Source: Gorsachius magnificus (Eukaryota; Chordata; Aves; Pelecaniformes; Ardeidae). Taken from it: a stretch of 64,000 nt of DNA. The stretch is from positions 40,070,507 through 40,134,506 of the forward strand of contig CM067086.1 in assembly GCA_034008185.1 (NCBI GenBank), read 5' to 3'. A program made the position numbers and the translations under genes. This document shows positions 49,749 through 63,939 of this stretch, in pieces. The stretch's first letter is position 1; each line of letters starts with the position of its first letter. The notes under the pieces were generated by a model. It was not told the origin of the DNA. It saw only the letters and a list, made by a program, of their open reading frames with translations, and ran no database searches.

Positions 49749-51860
49749 GTGAGACACGGAAGCACTCAAATTAGACATTTTGTTTCTAGATTAATCCACT
49801 GGAGTCCGTGTGATACGATAACTCTTGAATCAAGAATACAGTTCCCTTCTGTAGCATTAAGTTCAACAGGTCCAGTGGCAGATCTCATCTGTTCATTTAA
49901 GGAGTGGCAAGTTGCAGATTTAAAGAGTACAAAGAGCTGATAGTGCATTTGCAGACTTTCTGCTTGTATTTCAATGAGAAGTAGCATTGAGATTGCCTCT
50001 TGCAAGCTAATTTCTAGGGGGCATCAGAGTTATTTTGATAGAGAAATGTTACCTGCTTACAATGTGTTCTTGTAGCAAGTGGTGTGCTGCGCTGATGATG
50101 TCAGCAGTTACTGTTGGTAGAAATACTTGTCCATGTCATTTTTCCGGTAACATTTCATGTACAATTATGTTTGCATGTAATTACAGCTCCTTGACTAAAA
50201 CAATTAGTCTGTGTCCCAGTCCCTGCTCTGACCCTGATGAGAGAAGGAATAGCCTGGGGCTGCTGAATCTTATGCTAGTGATTCCCAAGTATTTTGCAGT
50301 GGACAATCAGTGTCATTAATAGGAATTTTTAGTACTGAAATACTGAAAGGCTCCAACTGAGATTCAGGCCTCCGTGTACATGTGTGATAAAAGACATCTC
50401 CACCCCAGAGTTTACAGTAGACAGAAAATTCAGACAAAGGCTACAAAGCAGATCAGAGAGTAGCATAGTCCATATTGATAGGCTCCTTAGCAGTTTAACT
50501 CTGAAGTCCCATACCCCCACTTCTACATGTTAGAGGTCTCCCATCTATATTGAACAAACTCTTCTCCTTGTGCAAAGAAAGCCAAGAGGAAACCAGAAGC
50601 TTCTGCATCTGCACTCCCTATGGATCACAGCTGCAGGCTGGCCTGCATCTCCCGGCCCAGGGGTGACCTGCCGAGAGAAGGAAGATGCACCCAGAGGGAG
50701 GGATTCTGTCCCGGCGCTGGAAGGAAAAGGAGCACAGCTAGAAGGGAGCTGGCCTTCCCAGTGCCACACCAAGCTCGGGGCTTTCCCTGTTGGGAAACAC
50801 AGATAACAAATCAAAGCCAGAATCCAGTCCTGTCTCACAGGCAGGGCTGGTACCTCTGCCTAGTAAGATTGCCCAACATTTAGTATTGCTAATAATTCAA
50901 TGGGAAGGTAATGAGCAATGTTTTGAGAAAAAAAGCTGGCCACAGAAGTCACATGCAAATATACTTGCGAGTTATCCCAGGCAGGTAAAGTCAAGAAGCA
51001 GGCTTAAGAGAGAGGTTTAGAGGTAAATTGTGCCCTCCATCACAATATTGTACCCCACCGATGTATGGAACTCAGGATTAAATCGATAGGTGTTTGTGCA
51101 TGTAGCTGTGGGCAGAAATTAGCCCAAAAGCACGTTTGAAAGTCAGAGACTTCCTCCCGTGGTGATAGGCGAGAAGGATGAGACTTCTGTCTTCAGGGTC
51201 AGGCACCTCATGCATACTTTAGCAAGAACTATGCTGTAGCAACAGGAAATCCTGTTTTGAATAATAAAGAAAGACTTTTTGTAGCCCCATCTGCTTTTCT
51301 TCTTTAGCTTAAAAATTATGGTAGGAAACGGCATCCTGGGACTGACACCCTGATATCTCCTCAAACAGTTGGAACATGCAAGCATCAAAACATTCTTAGC
51401 TGTGAAGTGATACAACTTTGTCTGTTCTATAAGCTAAACATCTGACTCGTTACTGTCTTCCAGTGTTAACCTGTACCTGTTGTAGGATGATTTACTCTGA
51501 CACAGCAGTTTTAGACACCCTGCATGGCTGCTTTAGTTGTGCAGCAGAATTTGGAATATAGAGAGTTTGTGTACTTATCAGCTCTAATCTGTAAATCATA
51601 GCTGGCTATTTGTAGGGGTATTCCAAAACAAGAGAATTTGAAAACACCATCACCATTACCACACATCTGCATTCATCACTCTTAATGAAAAGGTAGCTCA
51701 TTAGAATAGTACTATGAGGTACATTACACGTTTTATCTTAAAAAAAAATAAAAATGGCACCCTAGGTTAGCACGTTGTTAATATGGCTGAATTCTATATA
51801 AGGGGGTGCTGACTCTGTGTTAACTCCAGGTTTGTTTCATTCCCCACTCCCCTTTTGCAG

Positions 51861-52215
51861 CAAAATTTAAGCAGCTTTTTGCAACTGGCTTCTGCCGGCA
51901 CAGTGCTGGTGCGTGCTTCCTGGCCCAGCTCAGTGATGCTTTCTGCTGTCAGAGGAAGCACAAATCACAGGAGAGGACTAAAAACAAACCTAGTAATTAC
52001 TATTAAAAGCAGTCCTGTTAGTACAAGTTGGGATTTATAAAAACATAGAATAGCAGACTATAAAATCATGCAAAACTAATATATCTCTTGCTACTGATCT
52101 TGAAATATGTAGTTGCGTTAGAGAAGGGCATTGAGGATTCGCGTGTCTGATGGCCTTAGACATAGTTATAGATAGGACTGGCAAGTGAAATAAATATTTG
52201 AATTTATTTTATTAG
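51861..52215 (+). other. Candidate plus-strand terminal exon D (unknown transcript)
   Basis: A strong polypyrimidine acceptor (CCCACTCCCCTTTTGCAG|C) opens a segment whose 47-codon frame reads KFKQLFATGFCRHSAGACF and LAQLSDAFCCQRKHKSQE, then stops. An AATAAA lies at 52,189-52,194. The right end is estimated from that signal. Unrecognised; low confidence. Confidence 0.18.
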
Positions 52216-52659
52216 TAGAAATTATGTAAATAGAAATGATACTTTCAGTATTGCTTCACAGTGATGCTGCTGGGTTTCCTTTCAGGCAACCCCTGTTGGT
52301 AGAGCTATTTGGGACAGTCGCTCTCAAGACCAATCCTGACTGCTGTCTTTTTTCATCAGGCCTTTTCATGTCAGATGTGGAGCATTTATGGGGTGGTAGC
52401 AACACTTACCCCACCACTTCTGTGAAAGAGCTTCCCATTCTCTTTGCAGATCCCTGAGACCACTAACACCAGCTCTCTTTTTGGTGCAGAGTTTTCACAG
52501 GAGTTTAGAAGATTTTTAAGGAAACATATTTTGGTCTCTGCAGCGCCTGAAATAGTTCTTCTCCAAAATTATAACTTACATGAAGAAAATAGTTTGTTGG
52601 GTTTTCCATCCTTCAAACAAACCTCTCCCACATCATCCCTCAAATGACAGACACATCCT

Positions 52660-52985
52660 GCATGTAAACTTCTTTTATTAAGATCAAGCAGAACTGGTAG
52701 GAGGAAGCCAGGAGCACCACAGTACTGCCGCCATCTCAAGGTTTCCTCTGCCACCAAACCCACAAGCTTCTGCTTCCCCCTCTTCTCCCAGTGGGATAAT
52801 AGCTCCGTGGGTCCATACAGTACCTTCAGGCCTGGGGTGGGGGGAGCAACGCAGGCTGTGCCTACCTGAGGGGCCATTCCAAGCACCTCCAAAAAACCAA
52901 AACCACTTAAACACCAATGATACAACCTTTCTAAAAAATAGCTCCCTCTACTGTTTTTTTCTTCCCAGAAATGATGCCACATCTA
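52660..52985 (-). other. GC-richer segment with minus-strand ORF and poly(A) signal
   Basis: The minus strand has a 137-codon ORF (52,569-52,982), and a minus-strand AATAAA sits at 52,674-52,679 within it. A real terminal exon would normally stop before its poly(A) signal, so the ORF is probably incidental. The segment could still be the 3' end of a minus-strand lncRNA. No family recognised. Confidence 0.15.
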
Positions 52986-55900
52986 AATCCAGTTTGCAGT
53001 AAGTTCAAAATTTTCCTTTGCAGTCTGTCCAATCCTTTTTCTCCCATTTTAACTCCAGACTAAGGTTTATATGCAAACTAACTTGAAATTCCAGGAAATT
53101 CCAGTATTTTAAATCAAGATTTCGCTACCAAAATGTTTGGATTTTATTTAAATTGTGCTTAAGTGTTGCTCAGGCTGTTGCTTTCAGCTTTCAGTGCCAT
53201 TGGATCAGAATGCTTGTGTAGGATAACCTTACGCTCAGCTTCATGGCAAAGTTCAGATCAGGCCAGAAGGTGTCTGAAGAGACCAAGAAATGGTGGACCT
53301 ACTTGAAAAAAAATAAACCAGTTCCACAAACTTGAAACTTTGAAAACCAAGGAATATCAGTGACTGATTGGATATGACAAAAACTTCAGAAAATGCAAAA
53401 AGGTGAAGTTAATCTCATTACCACCCTCTCACGGAAGTATCCCATCTGTCTTTTTGGTTCTGATGTATTTTGAACAAGAAGTAGAGTAGTGTGATTTTAG
53501 AGCAGAAACAACCCAGGAAAAAAAGCTTCCCTACACTTAGCTTATGTAAATGCTTTACCATATAGTGATAAACAGTCACATTTCTCAAACTGACAAGTAA
53601 TGTTGTCAGATTGTTATTAAATTTTTGGAGGTTTCCCGTGATGATTTTGTTTTCAGAATACTGCCTTCCTTGTTAGAGCGTTAATTACTGAGGCTTTATT
53701 CACCAGTTCTAGTGATCTAGTTATCAGAATAGGAGTCAACAGTGACTGAACTGTAGTTCAGCTAAAAAATGGGATAATCTTGGATTTATAAATGGGAAAA
53801 GTTTAAAAGCTCAACCACTTCATAATCATAATTTTGCAGTGGAACAACTGTGTGATCAGGGTCAGTTCATTGGCATTGGTGTAGCTGTGAATGAACTCAG
53901 AGGCTTTGATTTCTAGAGAGTATCAGCTACCAAGCAATGATTAGGACTTCTTAACCAGATAACCTGTGCAACAAGTATCTTATTTGGATGACAGTATCCA
54001 TGTGGCCTCAATATATGTCTGTAAGGGTCAATAAAGCTGGCACTTTGTGAATAATTAGACCCTCTCAAGGTGGGGTTGGGATGAGGGGGACAAACAAGGG
54101 CACAGCAATACTCAGTCTTTGCAGAATGTTTTCTCTGGCACTTCCATGATTTGTTTCCATTTCCCCTCTCTCCCCCAAAGGGTGATAAAGCACTTTTATT
54201 TGTGCTTTTGAAAATCAGTTCCCTTCTTAGGGCCTACTTTGTGCAGACTGTGTTATCAGTAGCTTCCATGTCTTCAGAACTGGGGAGTAAGAACAAGGAA
54301 TAATTAAAGGCTGAAGGTATTTACCCTCTCTTCCCTGCCCTGAAGGAAATGAGCTGTTGCCAGCAATTACAGGCAGTTGGCAGTTCCCTGGGATCACAAC
54401 AACCGGGAACCAGTAAGCGCACTCTGGTCCCATCTACCTGCCCTAGAAAAACTCATCTGCCACTAACTGTGGCGAACACTTCCCAGCTCTCTCTGCATTC
54501 TTTCTGGCCACTGAATGCCCTCCAAGGAATGGTCTTCATTTCCAAAGACTACCCACCGGTTTAGGTCAAAATCCTAATGTAAGAACAGTGGTGAAAATTC
54601 TGCAATTCAGGTAACTACTTGTAAGTAATTTCAAAAATCTTTCAGTGAAAACACACAAAGCATCCACGCACAGGCGTTGTAACCAATACTGAAAGGGCAA
54701 TGGGAACTAGAGCGTGTGTCTGCCAGTGCAGTTGATGGGTTGCATCACTTCAAGCTTGTCTTCCTGCTTTGCATACATTTAATCATTTTCTTTTTTTTTG
54801 TGCGTGGAACAAACAGCGCTTTCTGATGAGGTTTCTGTCATTGCGGTGACTGTTTTCACGGTTTACTTAGAGTCCGTATAGAACGTGATCCAGCTGTGAC
54901 AGCTTTGCATATTTTGTTAACAGGTATAGATCGCCACTGTTGCATGCAAGTAACTGTGCATTAGTTTTTATAGCAGTGTCACTAACTTCTCTCATCCTGT
55001 GCTGCCAGTACAAAGTGTTTTGCTTTGATTTACACGGATGGTTGGCAGTCTCTTTTTTTCCTGATGATAAATAATGGGCAATACAAAACAAGCAAATTCT
55101 GTGAACTTTACAAATCTGAGTTGTTTCATTTGTAAAACTTTTTATAGGATTCCAGTCAACTATTAAGCTGTGATACCTCACACAAGCAGTTTTGAAACAA
55201 TGAGACAACCAGATAACTGATTTAATTATTGTTTTCTCTTCCTTCTCTTACTGCCCATGCGCGTGCCTCTTGTTCTGCTTCCCCTTCCTTTCTCTCTGTC
55301 CTGTGCTAATCCTTCAGCATTTGTTTGATCTGAAAAAATAATCCCTCAGGAATGTTGTCGCTTCTTCTGCAGCCTTTGTATTTGCTCCTTTCCTGCTGCT
55401 TTTCCCTCCGGCCTGCCCCATCTCCACAGCAATCTCCCTTGGTTCACTGTCTGGAACATATTGCCCTCTAGCCCTTGCACCCAGCAGAAGTCACTCAGCA
55501 AGTCACAGCTGGGTGTTGGCTACCTGAAGGTAAGGAAGACAACCAGGAAAGATCTCTAACACTGAGTTGCACATCATTCTGGGATATTAGCATGAACAGG
55601 AACTGGATTTTGAATACTTCCTTACCTGCCTCAGCTCCTGCGCTTACTAGAAACACAGGGATACAAAAAAAGTAAGAAAGTTTCAGTTGTTTTGGGGGCA
55701 TCTTGTGTAGTCTAGGTACAGTTTCAAACCCTAGACAGTCAGGAGAGAATCCCTGTCAGTTAATATGTTCATTACCTCCTGAAAGAGAAAATTACGGTAT
55801 GGAAAGCCATTTCTGTAGTTAACGTCCAGAGCAAACCAGTGAAGAATACAGTTTTGAATCCTGACCACCAGCTGTGAAGCTGATCCTGCCAAGACGTACC

Positions 55901-58900
55901 ACAGCCTGCAAGAGCCAGTTTTCACAGGCAGGAGCAGGCGTTTTGGGAGCTGCTCCGTCTCCTCTCACTGATGTATCCTCTCGATGTTTTTGGCAAATTT
56001 TGTATAACGGACAAAAATAATCACATAACTACACAAAGGTGGTCTGTCATAGGCAGAGGTGTTTCAGCCGTGGAAGGTTAAGTCCCTGCTCCCTCTTCCC
56101 TTCCCCGCTCACAGAAGTTTTGCAGTGGTGGTCTGGTCTTCCAAATCCGCTTCTGTGGTCTCTCTGCTCTATAGCCAGTGCATCCAACAGCCTCTTCTGT
56201 GTTGGCCAGAAAAGCTCCAAGAGCCCTTATGAATGACTGCTGCTTATCCTAAATTGTTTCAGTTCATGGTTCGTAATGCTGCAAGTGCACAGAGCTGAGC
56301 AGGACACCGCGTGGCTGAACAGGCAGGCGATGACAGGCTTCAGCGACCGCTGCTCTGATGGACGTCAAGGAGAGATGTGCTTGCATTATGGCACAGACCA
56401 ATGTGAAGAAGAGCTCACTTCTATGTATCGTTTGCCTTTATCCACTAAGCCTAGTTGCATTTGACTGCCAACAGCCTCAGCACAGATCCAGGCTGCTGGC
56501 AGTGGCTGAGGAGCGCACATATACACAACTGAGGGGTGGTAGCTGCGTGGTCCAGTGTGAGCCCAGAACAGGCGCCTGTGTGAGCAGGTACTTAAAGAAA
56601 CCTACTAGAAAGGTAGGGAATTGCCTACTTGGGGGGGAAAAAGGCATTCACCCATAGCTTCCCCAGGTTCAGCTGCACTCATAGAAAACTCCTTTGGGAG
56701 TTCATACCGTGCCCACTGACTCTTTCCTCCCTGTACCTACAGGGTATGGAGGAATGTACCTATGGCTTTTTTGCCATGTCTCCAAGGCTATGTGGGAAAG
56801 TCGGGATAGAAGGTTGCGAGCCTTTAAGCCCCAAGGGTCTGTATGTATCTATATTTACTGTATGGTTCAGGGGGTGCCTGGAACTGCAAATGGCTCCTAC
56901 TCAAAACCACTCATTCTTGAGTACTTCTCTCCAACCAGCTTGAGAATTCTCATTTTACGAAAGTAAATTATTCCCACATTTGTTGGCCTCAAAAGGGAAC
57001 TGGGAGGAATATAGACTAAAACAAAAAGCCCACCTACCCTCTCACCCTCCCCCTGACCACATTACTGTGCCTCCCTGGCAGCTAGATGCTAGATTGCATC
57101 GTGCCTCAGAGTGGAGGTGAAGAAACATCTACTTTCATTGTCTCTTATTTACTTTCTGTCTCTTCATCCCGTCCTTGCTCATTTAATAAATAGAGTTGAT
57201 GAAGTATCATAAGGAAAACCTGATTTTTTCCTACAGGCAAATTGGTTTATTCCCTTAGCTGAATTTCAGGTAAATTTGGCGGCAACAGCTTGAACCAGTT
57301 ATCCTTGTATCTGTTTCCTGTAAAACCTGCATAGGTCTGTGACAATTTTTTCTTGGTGTTTGCCATGAACCTTACATGAGAGAGGATGAGGTTAAGAGCA
57401 TTTGCTTTCGTAATGATAGGTTGTATTTTCAAATTGCATAATATTTCTATTTTTAGATATAAATAAAAATTGTTTCCAGAATCCCCACGGCCTGTACTTC
57501 CACTGAAAACATGTCTCATACAAAACCTTCTGCTTTTCTTCCAGAAAAGGGTACTGAGAACTGAGGCACTAGGCAGAAAAAGAATGCTTACAGAAATCAA
57601 ATCAAATCACGTAAAAATCTTCCCCAGGGAGGGTTATAATAAAAAAAAAAAAATCCCAGTAGTAGCAACAGGGCATCTCAGCAATTCTGTATTGCTTTTT
57701 ATTGGCAGCAAGATAATTCACATAATTTTTAATGCATGAATATTAACATTGTTTTAAAAAAAAATCCAGTTTTAAGCTAGACAATTGCAATTCATAAGGC
57801 AGTAGCTTAGAACAGGATTTTATCAATCTTTGCCGTTACTAAATTTAGCTTCTTAGCAGCAACTTTTAGAAGCAGACTTTCCTCATCTGCAAACATCTTT
57901 ACAGATATAAGCAATGCGTTTTTCTGTGCAATAACCAGACAAATTGGCGCGTAGGCCAACAGGCACACTGAGAACAGGCTCTGCTGTGGCTGGTGCCCAT
58001 CATCCCAGCTTGTTTTCTCCGGCAAGTGCAGCCTTTAAGCAGCTGGAGCACAAGCACAGACGAAGGGATTCGATGCCACATCCTACCGCCTAGGATCTGG
58101 CTCCACACTTCCAATGATGGGGACTATGGAAGTGGGAATTAGACCAGAGAGCACAACTGGCATTTGGCTGCAGAGTGAGTGAATTTGGGTTAATCTACGA
58201 CAGATTACTTTAGGAGGTTTTGGAAGCCTGCTTTTGCTTTGATCTGTTTCTCAAACAAAATCTTCAGCCCTACTTTTGCTATATTTAGATGCCACTTCTC
58301 CTTTCATTGTTTCATGTAATAAACCATTTATCCTCCAGAGAATCCAGAGAATGTTTTAGGTGAAAAAAAAATAAAGAACTCTACAACTGTACATCAAAAC
58401 CAAAGTCAAAACCACACAACCTTTTGGAGAGGTCGGTGGTATAGGACTGGCATCTTTAGCGTTCTCTTGCACAGATAAGATAGTGTATCAAATGCATCTG
58501 TTTTGTTTTATTCTACATAATCAATTTCAGCACTCATCTAAAAAATATGTTAGGACAGATCTGAGTGCTCCTTTTAACGCTTGGCTGCACGAAAGCACAG
58601 TTTAACTTTATTTTATTGGCTGTTTTTAAGGCTTGGAGGTTGCAACTCAACAGCTATTTCGTTATGTCTTTATTTTACAAGAAACTTCACTTGTCAACGT
58701 GCAATCAAGCCACACAGGTTTCTGATGTGCAAAAAGCAGCTGCTGAGTGCTGGCCAAGTCGCGCTACTTTCGAGACACGAGGGAGCGACTCTTGCTGTGG
58801 ATTTTGACACCACCGTGCAGAGAAGTAGGAGAATAATCTACCTTGCTGGATGTTCTTTTATTCAAAGCCTAAAGAAAGAGTGTTAATTCTCTAAGGATTT

Positions 58901-59801
58901 TTCCCCCTTGCTCTCTTGCCTTGCTTGAAGTATCACTGGCCAAATTTTTCAACTGGAAGAGAACATGAGCAGCATATTAGCAGAGGCCTTGACTGATTTA
59001 AACCACTCTTGGTTAGGAAACCATATGCTCCTGTAGGAAAAAGCTTCTGACTGGCCGTTCACTGATAAAATGAAGTTACATTTCAGGAAGCTGAAAACAA
59101 AGAAGTTGATACCTAGCAGTGAGATTAGGGATGAAGCTTTAGAGGAGGTGGTCACAGTGACCCCTCATAGTTATTGCCACAGATACAGCCAACTTCATTC
59201 AACTTAAAGCTATATCAAAACTGCACTGAATTAGCTGCCCGATCCCTACTAAATAGTATCACCAGTACTTCTGATAAACCAGCAAGCTCTCCTAGATCAC
59301 CCCACCTCTCCTGCAATTGCAACAACTCACACTGTTACAGCTGTGGCAGTTTTGGAGGGGAAAAAAAACTATCATTAGAAATTCCAATTATTAACTGCCT
59401 TTTATTAATAAAACCCTGCTGTGCTTCCTGCACATTTGGTTATCCTGTTTCGTGGGGATATGTGTGTCGTTTGATGCATCTCTCAGCCTGAAGGCGACTG
59501 CTGCACCTGGGAATGTACCAGGTCACCGAAGCAAGACTATTAGAAATGCTGTTTTTTCAGCTGGAGTGCTACAGACTTGCATCTGATTAAAACCAACCAC
59601 ATCCCAACTGTGTGATGCTTTTGCATGATTTTGACTAATTCTCGGTTGTTGCAGTCAACAGAAATTTGCCTGCAAATAATTTTTGCATGGCACCTAAATA
59701 TTACATTCTGCGATGTACCTGTATTTTTGTGGGTAACAAGGTTAGGCATAGGCAGGACTCTTTGTCACTCAAAACCATTAAACTCTTTAAATAAACAGTG
59801 G

Positions 59802-59833
59802 ACTTTGTAAAGTTTAAATAAACTTTACAAAGT
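59802..59833. repeat. 32-bp near-perfect palindrome
   Basis: Arms ACTTTGTAAAGTTTA (59,802-59,816) and TAAACTTTACAAAGT (59,819-59,833) are exact reverse complements around a two-base AA spacer. Confidence 0.95.
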
Positions 59834-61039
59834 AAATACGCATGCAGGCCACACGCTTCATTGCAAAGACAATTTACTGGAAGAAAATGTACTGGTGCTT
59901 GTTAGAGAAATGGCAAGAAAAACAATCAGCAAGGAGGCAGGGGACACAGGGAGCAGTAGCAGTAAAAGTGAGACTTTGGTTTATGGCTAAACATATGTTT
60001 GGCTCTCTTTGTTTGGCTAAACATTAAGAGCTTGAATGCCAAGCAATGCCTTAAAAAAAAAAAAAAAAAAAAAAGAGTGGTATTAAAACCCAAACTGCTC
60101 TGTGGTCTTACTTATTTTTTAAAAATGAAATTTATGCAAGTTCCTTGTAAGTAAACGAGACTGCATCAAAGGTATCTGGTATCTAAAAGCCAAATTCTTT
60201 TTATAACTGAAACAAGATTATATCTGTAAACTCCATTTATACATTTATAAAAGCTTAAATGAGCAGATTTATTCATGATCCAGCTTGTTTTAAGTGTACA
60301 TAATAAAGCAAAACTTGGCACAGGTATTTTTACTATGCGGATAAATGAATTACCTGGCTAAATTAAGCTCACGCATATGTCCAAATTTACAGTAGACAGT
60401 AAGAATTAGCAATGGTTCTCTTTATTGAATCTAGTTTTTGTTTCTGCATTTAGAATACACAGATACGTTGAAAATGGTGCTTTTCCACACATGGCTGCAA
60501 GACTTGACCAAGAAACATCAAATCACGTAATTATGGCGCTTCTCAGTGACTCAGATGTGAGCTACTACACTGAGATCCTCTATGAAATCTAGGACTAGGC
60601 TCTTCTAAACTTAGACTTTTGGCTTTTAACAGCTTTGCTTGGTGCTCTTGCAACTTGTGCCTGCTTCTTACAAGTTTTGGAGCAAAGTAGGATTTCATCA
60701 TATTGTATTATCAACCTTAAAAAATGGTAGTGAAAAAAAAGTTAACGCTGTTCTTATACATTACAGAAAATGAAAGAAGTAGCCCACTTACTGTGGCAGC
60801 TAACTTTCTCAGCAGTAGTTTTGGCCACTTTGATAGTAAACATGACCTGATTTTCATTTAAAAGTTTGAAGTCCAGTAAAAAATCTCTATGACTTTCCAG
60901 AAGTGGCCTTGGGGAAAAAGAAAAAAAAAAGGGGAATGTATCCAGTAAACTTTGAAGGGAAAAATAATGAGATACAAAAATTACAATTGAGATGAAGACG
61001 AGTAACTGCCAGATTTAATGTAACTCCCTTTCAACACAG

Positions 61040-61525
61040 CCAACAACTACAGATTTGACTGCAATGAAGAGGTGGAAGAAAGAAAGAACTTCTGGTTCTC
61101 TGGGGACAGATGGAAGGCATCTCAGCCATCTTCCCATAGCTCACGCATTTCAGCTTTTGTCACAGAAGAGGCATGTACACGTGTAACATCTGTCTCCCTG
61201 ATCCTACTTATTTACCCACTGTGCTATACAGAAGAGAGGAAGACCTGCAATGTCAAGTCACAGAACTTGGTGCATCCAGCCCAAACATTTCTTATTAGTT
61301 TCCTTGTGGCAGCATACAAGCATTTTCCTTCTGTTATGGAAGTCCTTAGAGCACCTCTGCTATTGGGTAAAATGACTAAGACAAATCTTAAGTGAAGAAA
61401 ATTAGCTTTATTTATGTAAATTAGAAAAATGAATTGTTAGAACTTTGGTCAAATGGTTAATTCTGTACAATTTACAATTATATTTATATACAAAACTTAT
61501 AATAAAATACAGTACGTCACACTTT
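61040..61525 (+). other. Candidate plus-strand terminal exon E with poly(A) site
   Basis: After an acceptor CTCCCTTTCAACACAG|C the plus strand is open for 117 codons to a stop at 61,393-61,395 (FDCNEEVEERKNFWFSGDRW is a sample). About 105 bases later comes AATAAA (61,501-61,506), with a GU/U-rich stretch at 61,538-61,580, the layout of a genuine cleavage site. No homology is recognised. If transcribed it would converge on the HEATR5A 3' end. Confidence 0.28.
61501..61506 (+). terminator. Plus-strand poly(A) signal AATAAA
   Basis: Canonical hexamer, with TGTGTTTCTCAGTTCTG and a T-rich run 35-80 bases downstream. No confirmed plus-strand gene ends here. Confidence 0.4.
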
Positions 61526-62763
61526 TCCTGAGTCACGGTGTGTTTCTCAGTTCTGTAAATTTTTTTTTTCCTTTTTTTTTTTTTAAAGTAATTAGATTCA
61601 AGAAGGAAATAGTACCCTCAGTTTGATAGTGTTTGGTTTAGATAATATTGGTATAAAGAAAGAAGTCAATACACTGTATGTAGAAAATACTTTATAGCCA
61701 TTGCAATTTTGATAGTTATTTTCTATATTAAAATATGTTCCTTGATAAAAACATTAATTAAATACTCCTTATTATCAGTTGGTTGCACTTTGACACAAGA
61801 CAAGCTGACTTCAAATATGTCCATCTCTCACAGCAGAGATGGATAACTTTAGGTGAGCTACATGTATATATAACTGATCGTTTAAAGATCAGGAAACACA
61901 CATCCAGATAGAGCAGATGTCTGAATCGAGGCACAGTATATTAAAATTGCTGTCCCATCCTGGACAATATATGTAAGCTTCAATTGCCTGGCTAGCCTAA
62001 TAGAAAATTAACACAAGTATACATCCTGAAAAGTGAGACGATGCCAAGCAGGAAGGCACCAAGCCTGCAAACACTTACGTATGCGTAACAGTCCCACTGT
62101 GTAAAGCACTGCGGTGTCCTCGGGGAAGCAGCATCGTGGAGCTGTGTTTAACAGCATCTGTTAAATCTCAGCCAGCTCAGTTATTGGGATTAAAGCTATC
62201 GATATTACCTTTATTGAGTTGAAGTTCTTGAGATCAACAATAATCTACTGTAAGGCTTACAAAGCTATTTAATCTGTTTACTTAATGATGCAGTCTGTTA
62301 AATTAGTAATTAGGATAGATTACAACCTGCAAGTAAATTTATGTCCCAGTTAAATCCAAAAACCAATAAGGGCAACTTATTTTTGACAAACACTGATTTA
62401 AAACAAAATTAATTTTACTTAATGGCTAAGTGTGGGCTGCTCCTAAATATATCTATGGTAAAGTTCACTATACTTTTTTAATATAGGAGTGGACATTTCT
62501 GGTATTTTAGTCCAAAATAATCCAAAAATACAGATTAGATGACCTCTGATAGATTTTATTCATAGTGTTTAGAGATGTTTCAAGAAATCTTACACTAAAA
62601 GAAAGTTATCTAGAGATTTGCTTTCTCTTAAAAGCTTTCTGTAATACTTCAGTGCAAACTGAAATACGTGAGATGACCTCATAGCGATCCTATTCTGATT
62701 AGAAATTAAAAGGGACATTTTTTGCTGCTGATATCAAAGTGTGTAAAATGACAATATGAAACT
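61526..62763 (-). other. HEATR5A: Probable HEATR5A 3' UTR and flank
   Basis: Follows the HEATR5A stop codon. Minus-strand AATAAA hexamers lie at 62,555-62,560, 62,210-62,215 and, just outside this interval, 61,407-61,412. Which is used cannot be told by eye. AT-rich, no other feature. Confidence 0.5.
62555..62560 (-). terminator. Proximal poly(A) signal candidate for HEATR5A
   Basis: AATAAA on the minus strand about 200 bases past the stop codon, with a T/G-rich stretch further downstream. Alternative hexamers exist at 62,210-62,215 and 61,407-61,412. Confidence 0.4.
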
Positions 62764-63087
<324 letters not shown>

Positions 63088-63285
63088 TTAAACATACACT
63101 TTTTAAAAACAGCTTCAAATTCTAACTAGAAGTATTTCTCCAAGTTATCATTTAACACAAACTATAAAGCTGCAGATGTTATTTGAACGGTACGGTAAAA
63201 AGAACCAACATTCTTGTTAGCAGTTTTGTTAGCAATTAAGTGTTCAGGACTGGATTCCTAGCAGTCGCTTTGTTTGAATTTGTTA

Positions 63286-63558
<273 letters not shown>

Positions 63559-63939
63559 CTAAAGGGAAAAATCAAATTCGCAGTTACCAAGTGTTATATT
63601 TAAAAATACATGTCAGAATGTTTTACAACTCACAGCTTGTCAGATAAAATTTTAGGGAGGGGGAAAAATGTGCCTCACAGCTTAAAAATTCATCAGGTCT
63701 CAGGCTGCTACTGCGTAACACTTAATAGGAGCATTATAACTTGTAATCAAATTATTAAGAGAAACTAGATCGTGCTTCCAGTTTCTTTCCACTGAGTTCT
63801 ACATCTTTCCTACATTTCTGAGTTAAGGAAAAAATACTATTTTTGTGTGAAGATTATGTCTTAGTACTGGTTTGAAAATGTACTCTTTTTTGCAAAAATA
63901 TAGCTGACTTAAAATAGGTGCTTAAAATGTAAGCATTAC

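Larger units (their letters stand above)
42546..61039. other. Intergenic region between HECTD1 and HEATR5A
   Basis: About 18.5 kb with no recognised conserved gene on either strand. It is mostly AT-rich, with moderately GC/CpG-richer islands at 46.33-46.64, 50.57-50.85 and 52.68-52.98 kb. Candidate plus-strand exons are listed separately and are weak. An A22 run sits at 60,053-60,074. No CR1 or LTR copy was recognised here. Confidence 0.6.

Noticed and set aside
50545..50883. Overlapping ORFs on both strands in a GC-richer patch
   Set aside because: Several frames are open at once, which points to composition rather than coding; no splice or homology support.
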